From positions 1 to 64,000 of the forward strand of contig CAWCHK010000003.1 in NCBI GenBank assembly GCA_963795385.1: a stretch of 64,000 nt of DNA. Reading direction: 5' to 3'. Every line of letters starts with the position of its first letter. Within the stretch, counting starts at the first letter, position 1. This DNA comes from CAVURS01 sp963795385. GTDB lineage: Bacteria > Actinomycetota > Actinomycetes > Actinomycetales > CAVURS01. A program made the position numbers and the translations under genes. The notes beneath the pieces are model-generated. The model worked only from the letters and a program-made list of their open reading frames with translations, was not told where the DNA came from and did no database searches. Shown in pieces: positions 9,049 through 17,153 of this stretch.

Positions 9049-10392
9049 GTGATCTCCCGCATCGACCTGCGTGGCCGTGCCCTCGACCCGGCTGACCTGC
9101 GCGCGGTCCTGCCGAGGGCCGATCTGGACGTCGAGGCCGCGCTGGAGACGGTCCGACCGATCTGCGCGCAGGTCCGCTCCGGCGGCGCGGGTGCCCTGCG
9201 CGACCTGGGCGAACGCTTCGACGGCGTACGGCCGGTCGACCTCCGGGTGCCCGCCGCGGCCCTGGCGGCCGCGCTCGCCGACCTCGACCCGGCCGTCCGG
9301 GCCGCACTCGAGGAGTCCATCCGCCGGGCTCGCCTGGTGCACCGCGACCAGCGACGGGCCGATGTCACGACCCAGGTCGTGCCCGGAGGCACGGTCAGCG
9401 AGCGCTGGGTCCCGGTGGCGCGAGTCGGCCTCTACGTGCCCGGCGGCCTCGCGGTCTACCCGAGCAGCGTCGTGATGAACGTCGTGCCCGCCCAGGAGGC
9501 CGGCGTGTCCTCGCTGGCGGTCGCCTCGCCGCCGCAACGGGACAACCCGACCGGGTTCGCCGGCCTGCCGCACCCGACCATCCTGGCCGCCTGCGCCCTG
9601 CTCGGCGTCGAGGAGGTCTACGCCGTCGGTGGCGCGCAGGCGATCGCGATGTTCGCCTATGGCGCGCACGAGACCGAGGGGCCCTCAGCCGGTGAGACCC
9701 TTTGTGCCCCAGTAGATCTGGTCACCGGCCCGGGCAACATCTATGTCGCAGCGGCGAAGCGTGCGCTCAAGGGCCTGATCGGCATCGACGCGGAGGCCGG
9801 GCCGACCGAGATCGCGATCCTGGCCGACGCCACGGCCTCGCCGGTGCACGTCGCCGCCGACCTGATCAGCCAGGCCGAGCACGACCCGCTCGCGGCGGCC
9901 GTCCTGGTCACCGACAGCGCCGCCCTGGCCGACGCGGTCGACGCCGAGCTGGAGCGGCAGGTCCCGTCGACCAAGCACGTCGAGCGGGTCCGGACGGCGC
10001 TGGCCGGGCGGCAGTCCGGGACGGTCCTGGTCGACGACCTGGACGTCGGGCTGGTCGTCGTCGACGCCTACGCGGCCGAGCACCTGGAGATCCAGACCGC
10101 CGACGCGCGGGAGCGGGCGGCCGCCGTACGCAGCGCGGGTGCGATCTTCGTCGGCGCCTACGCCCCGGTGTCGCTGGGGGACTACTGCGCCGGGTCGAAC
10201 CACGTCCTGCCGACGGGGGGCTGCGCGCGGCACTCCAGCGGCCTGTCGGTGCAGACCTTCCTGCGCGGCATCCACGTCGTGGACTACGACGAGGCGGCCC
10301 TGCGCGAGGTGGCCGGTCACGTCACCGCCCTGGCCGAGGCCGAGGACCTGCCGGCCCACGGCGCGGCGGTTCGGGCCCGGTTCGGCTCCTAG
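9049..10392 (+). CDS. hisD: histidinol dehydrogenase
   Basis: Oxidises L-histidinol to L-histidine, the last two steps of histidine synthesis, using NAD and zinc. The 447-residue length is normal. Family signatures seen are VARVGLYVPGGLAVYPSSV, GPGNIYVAAAKRALKG followed by IDAEAGPTEI, the catalytic AAEHLEIQT, and GSNHVLPTGGCARHSSGLS. The GTG start is supported by the -10 box 7 nt upstream. First gene of the his cluster, followed after 58 bp by hisC. Confidence 0.97.
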   Translation: MISRIDLRGRALDPADLRAVLPRADLDVEAALETVRPICAQVRSGGAGALRDLGERFDGVRPVDLRVPAAALAAALADLDPAVRAALEESIRRARLVHRDQRRADVTTQVVPGGTVSERWVPVARVGLYVPGGLAVYPSSVVMNVVPAQEAGVSSLAVASPPQRDNPTGFAGLPHPTILAACALLGVEEVYAVGGAQAIAMFAYGAHETEGPSAGETLCAPVDLVTGPGNIYVAAAKRALKGLIGIDAEAGPTEIAILADATASPVHVAADLISQAEHDPLAAAVLVTDSAALADAVDAELERQVPSTKHVERVRTALAGRQSGTVLVDDLDVGLVVVDAYAAEHLEIQTADARERAAAVRSAGAIFVGAYAPVSLGDYCAGSNHVLPTGGCARHSSGLSVQTFLRGIHVVDYDEAALREVAGHVTALAEAEDLPAHGAAVRARFGS

Positions 10393-10438
10393 GCCGCGGC
10401 GCCGGTCGGCGGGTGCCCGAGGGTTCGGCGCCGCTCCC

Positions 10439-10444
10439 TAGACT
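10439..10444 (+). promoter_or_regulatory. -10 element TAGACT for hisC (internal his promoter)
   Basis: TAGACT lies 6 nt before GTG 10451, in the same 14-nt context as the hisD promoter. It suggests that hisC and downstream genes can be transcribed independently of hisD as leaderless mRNA. Confidence 0.5.
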
Positions 10445-10450
10445 TGCCGG

Positions 10451-11614
10451 GTGATCGCCGAGCTTCCCCTGCGCGCGGACCTGCGCGCCACGACGCCGTA
10501 CGGCGCTCCCCAGCTCGACGTCCCGGTCCGGCTGAACACCAACGAGAACTCCTACGACGTGCCGCAGGACGTCGCGATCGCAGTGGTCGAGGCCGTCGCG
10601 GGGCAGGTCCAGCACCTCAACCGCTACCCCGACCGTGAGTTCACGGCTCTGCGGGAGGCGCTGGCCGGCTACCTGGCCGGCCCGGCGGGCGAGCCGGTGG
10701 ACGTCGACCAGGTCTGGGCGGCGAACGGCTCCAACGAGGTGCTCCAGCAGCTGCTTCAGGCGTTCGGCGGCCCAGGACGGACGGCGGTCGGCTTCACCCC
10801 GGCCTACTCGATGCACCCGCGGATCGCCCAGGTGACCGGCACGGCCTGGGTCGACGCGCACCGCGGTGGCCCGGGCCGGGCCGACTTCGACCTCACACGG
10901 GACGAGGCGACCCAGCAGGTCCGCGAGCTCGACCCCGACGTGGTGTTCCTGTGCTCGCCGAACAACCCGACCGGCACTGCCCTCGCCCTCGATGTCGTCG
11001 AGGCGGTCTACGCGGCCAGCGACCGCGCGGTGGTCGTCGTCGACGAGGCCTACGCCGAGTTCGCCCGCACCGGCACCCCTAGCGCGCTCTCGCTGCTGCC
11101 CGGACGCCCGCGGCTCGTCGTGACCCGGACCATGAGCAAGGCCTTCGCGTTCGCCGGTGCCCGCCTGGGCTATCTGGTCGCCGACCCGGCCGTCGCAGAC
11201 GCGCTGCGCCTCGTACGGCTGCCGTACCACCTCTCGGCGCTCACCCAGGCCGCCGCCTGCGCCGCAATCGCCCATGCGCCAACGCTTCTCGCCACGGTGG
11301 AGGCGATCAAGACCGAGCGGGACCGGATCGTCGCGGAGCTGCCCGGCCTCGGTCTCTCCCCCGTCCCCAGTGACGCGAACTTCGTCCTGTTCGGAGGGCT
11401 GGCCGACGAGCGCGCGACCTGGGAGGGTCTGCTCGCTCACGGCGTCCTGGTGCGTGACGTGGGCCTGCCCGGCCATCTGCGCGTCACCGCCGGGACACCA
11501 GCCGAGACGTCGGCGTTCCTGGACGCCCTCCGCGCCGTCCAGCCGGCCCGGGACCCGGGCGGACGCGACATCGACAGCCGGGGAGTGGCCGGCCGGACCG
11601 AGGAGATCGCGTGA
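10451..11614 (+). CDS. hisC: histidinol-phosphate aminotransferase
   Basis: PLP enzyme converting imidazole acetol phosphate and glutamate to histidinol phosphate. It has 387 residues of fold-type I. Visible motifs are RLNTNENSYDVP near the N-terminus, ANGSNEVLQQLLQAFGG, FLCSPNNPTGTA, the cofactor Asp in VVVDEAYAEF, and the Schiff-base Lys in TRTMSKAFAFAGARLGY. The stop overlaps the hisB GTG by 4 bp, which indicates coupled translation. Confidence 0.96.
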   Translation: MIAELPLRADLRATTPYGAPQLDVPVRLNTNENSYDVPQDVAIAVVEAVAGQVQHLNRYPDREFTALREALAGYLAGPAGEPVDVDQVWAANGSNEVLQQLLQAFGGPGRTAVGFTPAYSMHPRIAQVTGTAWVDAHRGGPGRADFDLTRDEATQQVRELDPDVVFLCSPNNPTGTALALDVVEAVYAASDRAVVVVDEAYAEFARTGTPSALSLLPGRPRLVVTRTMSKAFAFAGARLGYLVADPAVADALRLVRLPYHLSALTQAAACAAIAHAPTLLATVEAIKTERDRIVAELPGLGLSPVPSDANFVLFGGLADERATWEGLLAHGVLVRDVGLPGHLRVTAGTPAETSAFLDALRAVQPARDPGGRDIDSRGVAGRTEEIA

Positions 11615-12243
11615 GCCGACGAGGGGCCGCGGGACGCAGTGCGACCGTGACGCGCGCGACGCGGGAGAGCCAGGTCGAGGTCACCCTCGACCTGGACGGC
11701 ACCGGCGCCTCGCAGATCGCCACCGGCGTGCCGTTCTACGACCACATGCTGACCGCACTGTCGGCCCACTCGCTCGTCGACCTGCGGGTCCAGGCGCAGG
11801 GCGACGTCGACGTCGACGCCCACCACACCGTCGAGGACGTCGCGATCGTCATCGGCGAGGCGCTCGGCCAGGCGCTCGGCGACAAGAGCGGCATCAGCCG
11901 GTACGGCGACGCGCTGGTGCCGCTGGACGAGGCGTTGGCCCAGGTCGTGGTCGACCTGTCCGGCCGGCCGTACTTCGTGCACGAAGGCGAGCCGGACGGC
12001 ATGGCGTACGTCCTGATCGGGGGCGGAGGGACGCACCCGCCGTACGCCGGCTCGTTGACCGGGCACGTGTTCGAGAGCCTGGCCCATCACGCCGGCATCA
12101 CCCTGCACGTCCGGGTGCTGGCCGGCCGGGACCCGCACCACATCGTCGAGGCGCAGTTCAAGGCACTGGCCCGGGCGCTGCGGCAGGCCGTCGAGACCGA
12201 TCCGCGGCGCAGCGGGGTGCCCAGCACCAAGGGCAGTCTCTGA
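11611..12243 (+). CDS. hisB: imidazoleglycerol-phosphate dehydratase
   Basis: Dehydrates imidazole glycerol phosphate to imidazole acetol phosphate. It is 210 residues long, so it is the monofunctional form without the HAD phosphatase domain of the enterobacterial protein. Metal-ligand motifs are present twice: DAHHTVEDVAI and PHHIVEAQFKALARAL. GVPFYDHMLTALSAHS and the C-terminal GVPSTKGSL are also typical. It overlaps hisC by 4 bp (GTGA). Confidence 0.96.
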   Translation: MSRRGAAGRSATVTRATRESQVEVTLDLDGTGASQIATGVPFYDHMLTALSAHSLVDLRVQAQGDVDVDAHHTVEDVAIVIGEALGQALGDKSGISRYGDALVPLDEALAQVVVDLSGRPYFVHEGEPDGMAYVLIGGGGTHPPYAGSLTGHVFESLAHHAGITLHVRVLAGRDPHHIVEAQFKALARALRQAVETDPRRSGVPSTKGSL

Positions 12244-12296
12244 ACCCGCCGACGACACCCACGCCTCCCACGAGACCGAAGGCACCGCAGACTCCG

Positions 12297-12953
12297 ATGC
12301 CGAACGACATGCGTCAGCCCGGCCCGCCGGCTGCCTCGTCCAGCGACCGGGTCCTCGTCCTGCTGCGCGACACCCGTGGCTCGGCGACCGCCTGGGCCCG
12401 GCGCGGGCTGGGGCCGGTGACTGTGGTGCCCGGCCTGGCCTGGACCCTCGTCGTGCCGGCCGGACCGGCCCGCAGCGCAGCGCCGTACGACGACCCGATG
12501 GCGGTGCTCGCCGGCCGGCCCGTCCCGCGCCGGCTGCGCCCCTCGGCCTGTCTGGTCGCCGGGCCCGACCGGCTCGCGCTGCGGGTGCAGGGACCGAGCT
12601 GGCGCGCGACCTCCCGGTGGCTGGTCTGGACGCGCGGCGTCGGGCTGAGCCGAGTGCCGGACCTGGAGATGGCGCCTCCTCCGCTGGTGGCGCGGCTGCT
12701 GGCGCCGACGAGGGAGTCCGGCGCCCGGCTGACCGACGTGCTGGCCCAGGACAACCGGCTCCCGACCCAGGTCGGCGACGAGCTGCTCGAGTGCCTGGCG
12801 CTGCCCGGTGCGGGCGTGCTGAGCCGGAGGGTCGACCCGAGCGGCCTGCCGGGTGCGGTGCTGGTCGAGCCCGAGGAGCACCTGGTCGCCCGCTTCGACG
12901 CGCAGGCCCGGGACGAGCACCAGGCGGCCAAGGAGCGGGGGGAGCAGCGGTGA
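12297..12953 (+). CDS. conserved hypothetical protein inside the his cluster
   Basis: Protein of 218 residues with no recognised catalytic motif. It begins with a short Pro-rich tail and then a predicted alpha/beta region (DRVLVLLRDTRGSATAWARR, WTLVVPAGPARSAAPYDD). The C-terminus is charged and helical. Position between hisB and hisH, with a 4-bp GTGA overlap into hisH, indicates cotranslation with histidine enzymes. I assign no function. The ATG at 12297 was chosen over upstream codons because the frame before it runs into hisB; ATG 12309 is an alternative. Confidence 0.6.
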   Translation: MPNDMRQPGPPAASSSDRVLVLLRDTRGSATAWARRGLGPVTVVPGLAWTLVVPAGPARSAAPYDDPMAVLAGRPVPRRLRPSACLVAGPDRLALRVQGPSWRATSRWLVWTRGVGLSRVPDLEMAPPPLVARLLAPTRESGARLTDVLAQDNRLPTQVGDELLECLALPGAGVLSRRVDPSGLPGAVLVEPEEHLVARFDAQARDEHQAAKERGEQR

Positions 12954-13606
12954 GGGCCGGTGTCGTCGTCCTGGACTACGGCTCGGGCAACGTCCGCTCG
13001 GTCGTGCGCGCCCTGGAGCGGGTGGGTGCCCGGGTCGAGCTCACCGCTCGTCGCGACCAGGTCCTGGAGGCCGACGGCCTGGTCGTCCCGGGCGTCGGCG
13101 CGTTCGGCGCGTGCCTGGACGCACTGCAGTCGGTGCGCGGCGGCGAGCTGATCGGACGCAGGCTGGCCGGAAGCCGGCCAGTGCTCGGCATCTGTGTCGG
13201 CATGCAGGTCCTGTTCGACTCCTCGACCGAGCCCGCCGCCCACCAGGTCGACGGCAAGGCCGTGGTACCCGGGCTGGGGGAGTGGCCAGGGGTGGTCGAG
13301 CGGCTGGAGGCGCCCGTGGTGCCGCACATGGGCTGGAGTCCGGTCAGGCCGCCGGCCGGCACCCGCCTGCTGCGGGGCGTCGAGGGGGAGCGGTTCTACT
13401 TCGTCCACTCGTACGCCGTCCGTGACTGGGTGCTGGAGACGCCGCACGACTCGCCGATCGCCGCCCCGATGCTCACCTGGGCCGACCACGGCGGGCCGTT
13501 CGTGGCAGCGGTCGAGAACGGCCCGCTCTCGGCGACCCAGTTCCACCCGGAGAAGTCGGGCGACGCCGGTGCGACGCTGCTGGAGAACTGGGTCCGGTCG
13601 CTGTGA
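12950..13606 (+). CDS. hisH: imidazole glycerol phosphate synthase, glutamine amidotransferase subunit
   Basis: Supplies ammonia from glutamine to HisF. It has 218 residues with the class I amidotransferase triad: Cys in GICVGMQVLFD, and His/Glu in TQFHPEKSG. The N-terminal VVVLDYGSGNVRSVVRALE and VPGVGAFGACLDAL are typical HisH features. The GTG start overlaps the previous stop by 4 bp. Its partner hisF is not in this window. Confidence 0.96.
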   Translation: MRAGVVVLDYGSGNVRSVVRALERVGARVELTARRDQVLEADGLVVPGVGAFGACLDALQSVRGGELIGRRLAGSRPVLGICVGMQVLFDSSTEPAAHQVDGKAVVPGLGEWPGVVERLEAPVVPHMGWSPVRPPAGTRLLRGVEGERFYFVHSYAVRDWVLETPHDSPIAAPMLTWADHGGPFVAAVENGPLSATQFHPEKSGDAGATLLENWVRSL

Positions 13607-13634
13607 GCGGCGACAGCTGGCTGGTCACGGGCGA

Positions 13635-13640
13635 TAGGTT
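13635..13640 (+). promoter_or_regulatory. -10 element TAGGTT before the small membrane protein gene
   Basis: TAGGTT sits 6 nt before GTG 13647, the same leaderless geometry seen at hisC. It could give hisA an extra promoter independent of hisH. Confidence 0.4.
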
Positions 13641-13646
13641 CCGCGC

Positions 13647-13946
13647 GTGACCACCCGACGGCGCTCCCCGGCGCGGACCGCTCGCTCGCGGACGACGAAG
13701 ACGAGCCGGACGACGAAGACGAGCCGGACGGGCAGGTCCACGCGGAACCGGACCACGACCACCAGCAGGAGGCGGCGGGCCGGCACGGCCAGCACCATCG
13801 GCGCCGGGGTGGGAACGCTCGTCGTGGCGGCCGTGCTGGGCGCCTCGTGGACGATCCGGATCCTGTTGGTGGCGTTGGTGATCCTGCTCGGGGTCGGCTA
13901 CCTGGTGTGGACCCATCGGGCCGAACCGCCGGAGGCCCAGCGGTGA
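13647..13946 (+). CDS. small Arg/Thr/Ser-rich membrane protein
   Basis: Protein of 99 residues, not assigned to a family. The N-terminal ~45 residues are strongly basic and low-complexity (SRTTKTSRTTKTSRTGRSTR), partly due to an 18-bp tandem repeat (13690-13725). Two hydrophobic helices follow (TIGAGVGTLVVAAVLGASW and RILLVALVILLGVGYLVW), and a short tail. It overlaps hisA by 4 bp (GTGA). The composition suggests a cytoplasmic basic tail attached to a hairpin of two membrane helices. Function unknown. Confidence 0.6.
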   Translation: MTTRRRSPARTARSRTTKTSRTTKTSRTGRSTRNRTTTTSRRRRAGTASTIGAGVGTLVVAAVLGASWTIRILLVALVILLGVGYLVWTHRAEPPEAQR

Positions 13947-14674
13947 GCCAGCGGCTGGTGCTCCTGCCCGCGGTCGACGTCGCCGACGGCCAGGCGGTGC
14001 GCCTCGTGCAAGGTGAGGCGGGCAGCGAGACGCACTACGGCGACCCGCTCGCCGCGGCGCTGGCCTGGCAGGACGCCGGTGCGGAATGGATCCATCTGGT
14101 CGACCTCGACGCCGCCTTCGGCCGCGGGTCCAACCGCGCGCAGCTGGCCGACGTCATCGCCCGGCTGGACGTCGACGTCGAGCTGTCCGGCGGCATCCGC
14201 GACGACGACTCGTTGGCCGCGGCGCTGGGGACCGGGTGCCGGCGGGTCAACCTCGGCACGGCCGCGCTCGAGGACCCGGACTGGACTGCGTCCGTCATCG
14301 AACGACACGGCGACGCGATCGCTGTCGGGCTGGACGTGCGCGGGACGACGCTGGCCGCTCGCGGCTGGACCAGCGAGGGTGGCGACCTCTGGGAGACGCT
14401 GGAACGCCTCGACGCCGTCGGATGCGCGCGCTACGTCGTGACCGACGTGACCAAGGACGGCACCCTGCAAGGACCGAATCTTGCTCTGCTGCAACAGGTA
14501 TGCGCGCGTACGCCTGCGCCTGTCGTGGCGTCGGGTGGTATCGCCAGCCTGGCGGACCTGCAGTGCCTGAAGGACCTCGTGGGCGACGGTCTCGAGGCGG
14601 CCATCGTGGGCAAGGCGCTCTATGCCGGGGCGTTCACCCTCCAGCAGGCGCTCGACGTCGCCGGACGGACCTGA
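13943..14674 (+). CDS. hisA: phosphoribosyl isomerase A (HisA; likely bifunctional PriA)
   Basis: TIM-barrel isomerase acting on ProFAR in histidine synthesis. In many actinobacteria lacking a separate trpF the same enzyme (PriA) also performs the TrpF step; I infer this only from lineage. The protein has 243 residues. Features seen are LLPAVDVADGQAVRLVQGEAG with the N-terminal catalytic Asp, WIHLVDLDAAFGRGSN, VELSGGIRDDDSL, the second catalytic Asp in YVVTDVTKDGTLQGPN, and PVVASGGIASLADL. hisF, which usually follows, is absent here. Confidence 0.93.
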   Translation: MSQRLVLLPAVDVADGQAVRLVQGEAGSETHYGDPLAAALAWQDAGAEWIHLVDLDAAFGRGSNRAQLADVIARLDVDVELSGGIRDDDSLAAALGTGCRRVNLGTAALEDPDWTASVIERHGDAIAVGLDVRGTTLAARGWTSEGGDLWETLERLDAVGCARYVVTDVTKDGTLQGPNLALLQQVCARTPAPVVASGGIASLADLQCLKDLVGDGLEAAIVGKALYAGAFTLQQALDVAGRT

Positions 14675-14718
14675 CGGTCCGTGCGGATCCGGCTGGGAGG
14701 ACGTACTACGGTCGCCGG

Positions 14719-15447
14719 GTGCTGACGGGGGACTCGGGCGGTACGCCGTGGGCCGGGCGCGACCTGCCACCGGCCCTCTTCGCCGGTGACGACGGGGCGC
14801 CTGACGCCCCGCTGGTCGAGGCGCTGGAGGCGCTGGAGGCGCTGGAGGCGCTCATGACGCCGGTAGGGGCCGAGGCCTCGGGCGAGGCCGCCGTCGTGGC
14901 CGCCCTGGCCCGGGCGCGGGTCTTCGTGGGCGTCGTCGCGATGACGGGGGACGACCCTGCCATGGCCGTGATGACGGTGACCGGGGCAGACGGCCGCCGG
15001 GCCCTGCCCGTCTTCACCTCGCCCGCGAGCCTGACCGCGTGGCGGGCGGACGGGCGACCGGTGCCGGTGCCTGGGCCGCGCGCGGCGCTCTCCGCCGTCG
15101 CCGAGAGCTGCGAGCTGCTCGATCTGGACCCGGCCGGCCCGAGGCGTTACGTCGTGCGCAGGCCAGCCGTCTGGGCCCTCGGGCGCGGCCTGCCGTGGGC
15201 CCCGTCGTACGCCGATCCGATTGTGGCGCAGGAGGTTTCGACGATCTTCGCGGCCGAAGGCGCGTCGGCCCGCTGCGAGAAGGGGACGGCCGCCGAGCTG
15301 CGCGTCGTCGTGGGCGTGAGGCCTGGGCTCACCGTTGAAGCCGTCGGGGCGCTGACGGAACGGCTCGGCCGGCGCCTGGGCCGCAGCGAGGTCGTCGCGG
15401 AGCGGGTCGACTCGCTGGAGCTGTCCGTACAGGCAGCTCCCGGCTGA
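14719..15447 (+). CDS. SseB N-terminal-domain protein
   Basis: Cytoplasmic protein of 242 residues with an SseB-like domain: ARARVFVGVVAM, RRALPVFTSPASLTAWR, then a second half ending LRVVVGVRPGLTVEAVGAL. The family is widespread in actinobacteria and poorly understood. A 9-bp tandem repeat (14818-14853) produces an EALEALEALEAL stretch between the N-terminal segment and the domain. A TACTAC box 8 nt before GTG 14719 may be a leaderless promoter. It follows hisA by 44 bp. Confidence 0.7.
   Translation: MLTGDSGGTPWAGRDLPPALFAGDDGAPDAPLVEALEALEALEALMTPVGAEASGEAAVVAALARARVFVGVVAMTGDDPAMAVMTVTGADGRRALPVFTSPASLTAWRADGRPVPVPGPRAALSAVAESCELLDLDPAGPRRYVVRRPAVWALGRGLPWAPSYADPIVAQEVSTIFAAEGASARCEKGTAAELRVVVGVRPGLTVEAVGALTERLGRRLGRSEVVAERVDSLELSVQAAPG
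14818..14853 (+). repeat. 9-bp in-frame tandem repeat (GAGGCGCTG x4)
   Basis: Four consecutive copies (the last one GAGGCGCTC) encode (Glu-Ala-Leu)4 in the SseB-domain protein. Copy number could vary by replication slippage without breaking the frame. Confidence 0.8.
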
Positions 15448-15526
15448 CCCGTCGCGCCCGAACGGGTCACTCACCCGGAAGGCCCCGAGTCGCGGTGGTC
15501 TGCCAACCTTTGGCACGATGCGCGTG

Positions 15527-16878
15527 ATGCCCCTCTCGAGGATACCGCGCCGTGCTGCGCGCGCCCGGAGTCCTGGGGCTTCTCTTCGTGGGCTTCATCG
15601 CCCGGGGGCCGGTCATCGCGGTCAGCGTGGTCCTGACCTTGCACGTCGTGCTGACGCTGCACCTGAACTATGCCAGGGCCGGGCTGCTGGCGACCGCCCT
15701 GACCGTGGCCACCGCGGTCGGCGCCCCCTGGCGCGGCCGGGTCATCGACCGGCTCGGGCTGCGCCGGGCGCTGGTCCCAGCCATCGTCCTCGGCGGCGGC
15801 ACCTGGCTGGTCGCGCCGTTCGTGAGCTATCCGGCCCTGCTCGCCCTGTCCGTCCTGGGCGGCGTGTTCGGCCTCCCGGCGTTCGCGGTCGTCCGCCAGG
15901 CCCTGGCGGTCGCCGTCGGGCCCGAGCACCGGCGTACGACGCTGGCGCTCGACTCGATGAGCGTCGAGCTGTCCTTCATGAGCGGGCCGGCCGTCGCCGT
16001 CGTGGCGGCCACGGCCTGGTCGACGCGCGGCGTCCTGGTGGTCGTCGGGGTCGCGCAGATCCTGGCGGGGATCGCGTTGTGGGTGCTCGACCCGCCCGTC
16101 CGCAGCGCGGCCCCGGCCCACGACGGCGCCTCGTCCGAGCTCGGGGGCGAGCCGGTCGCCGACCGCGCGCCGGCTCCGGAGCGCAGGCACCCCGGGCCGG
16201 GCCGGCACCGCTCCAAGGCCCGAGGCGGCGAGCCGGCCCCGGCCCGGACGGCGTGGTTCTCCCTGCCGCTGCTCGCGGTCTTCGCGAGCGGCACCGGCGC
16301 CGCGCTGGTGCTCTCCGGGAGCGAGGTCGCCGTGGTGGCCCAGCTGCGCGAGCTCGGTCACCTCTCGTTCACTGGGGTGGTCTTCGTCGTCTGGGGGGTC
16401 ACGTCGATCGTCGGCGGCTTCGTCTACGGCGCCCTGCACCGGGAGGTCACGCCGCCGTTCGTGCTGCTCGGACTGGCCGTGCTGACCATCCCGATCGGCC
16501 TGGCGGTCGGGCCGTGGACGGTCGCCCTGCTGGTCGGCGTCTCCGGGCTGTTCTGCGCACCGGCCCTGACCGCGACATCGACCGCGGTGACCCACCTCGT
16601 GCCGGAGGAGTCGCGCGGCGAGGCGATGGGCTGGCAGGGGGCGGCGATGACGCTCGGCAGCGGCCTCGGAGCACCTCTGGCCGGCTTCGCGGCCGACCGG
16701 GCGGGCGCGTCCGGCGGTTACGTCGTCTCGGGCGCCGTCGGGCATCGCCCTGGCCCTCGCCGCTCTGGCCCTGACGGCCGTGCTGCGATCCGGCCGCTCG
16801 CAGGAGGGACCGGACGGCGATTCGCCGCACGCGCGGAATACCGCCGCCTCCGTGCCTGCTGATAGCCTTACTGACTGA
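15527..16878 (+). CDS. MFS transporter (frameshifted at both ends)
   Basis: Major facilitator superfamily permease with about 12 transmembrane segments. A central ~60-residue hydrophilic loop rich in Pro/Arg (about 16090-16250) separates two six-helix halves. Removing one A near 15541 joins the N-terminal MPLSRYR segment (ATG 15527) to LRAPGVLGLLFVGFIARG. Removing one G near 16750 restores the final helix GIALALAALALTAVLRSG and moves the stop to 16876-16878. Without these corrections only 15552-16862 is open. Substrate cannot be predicted. The gene lies between the SseB protein gene and the infC leader. Confidence 0.75.
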
Positions 16879-16956
16879 CCCACCGAGGTTCACCTTTTGG
16901 TGACCCTGTGGTGCGCAAAGTGGAGTTTCGCTCCCACCCGCGTCGACCGACGAGAT

Positions 16957-17109
16957 CCCGGACCTGGTCCGGGCCGGTCATCACGACCATTTCGTCTCCG
17001 TCGCCGGGTCCGGTCACCGCCCGGCGCCTGCGTCGGGTGTTCGGCGTACGGCGATGCCGTGCTCCGGAACCGGTGCGAGGCTCCCAGTTGCAGGCGGCGA
17101 CGGGAGCCT
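16957..17109 (+). promoter_or_regulatory. structured 5' leader of the infC-rpmI-rplT operon
   Basis: The 275-nt gap before infC contains no gene. It holds two perfect inverted repeats: CCCGGACC-T-GGTCCGGG (16957-16973) and AGGCTCCC (17078-17085) pairing with GGGAGCCT (17102-17109), the latter followed by TTCTCG. IF3/L20 operons in other bacteria are regulated through leader RNA structures, so an autoregulatory or attenuator role is likely, but I recognise no named RNA family. Confidence 0.5.
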
Positions 17110-17153
17110 TTCTCGTTGCCGCGGGTCACCCGTTCGAGCACGAGGAGAACCAC

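Noticed and set aside
16908..17153. Upstream extension of the infC frame from GTG 16908
   Set aside because: The translated extension lacks IF-3 homology and covers leader hairpins; the conserved N-terminus begins at ATC 17154.
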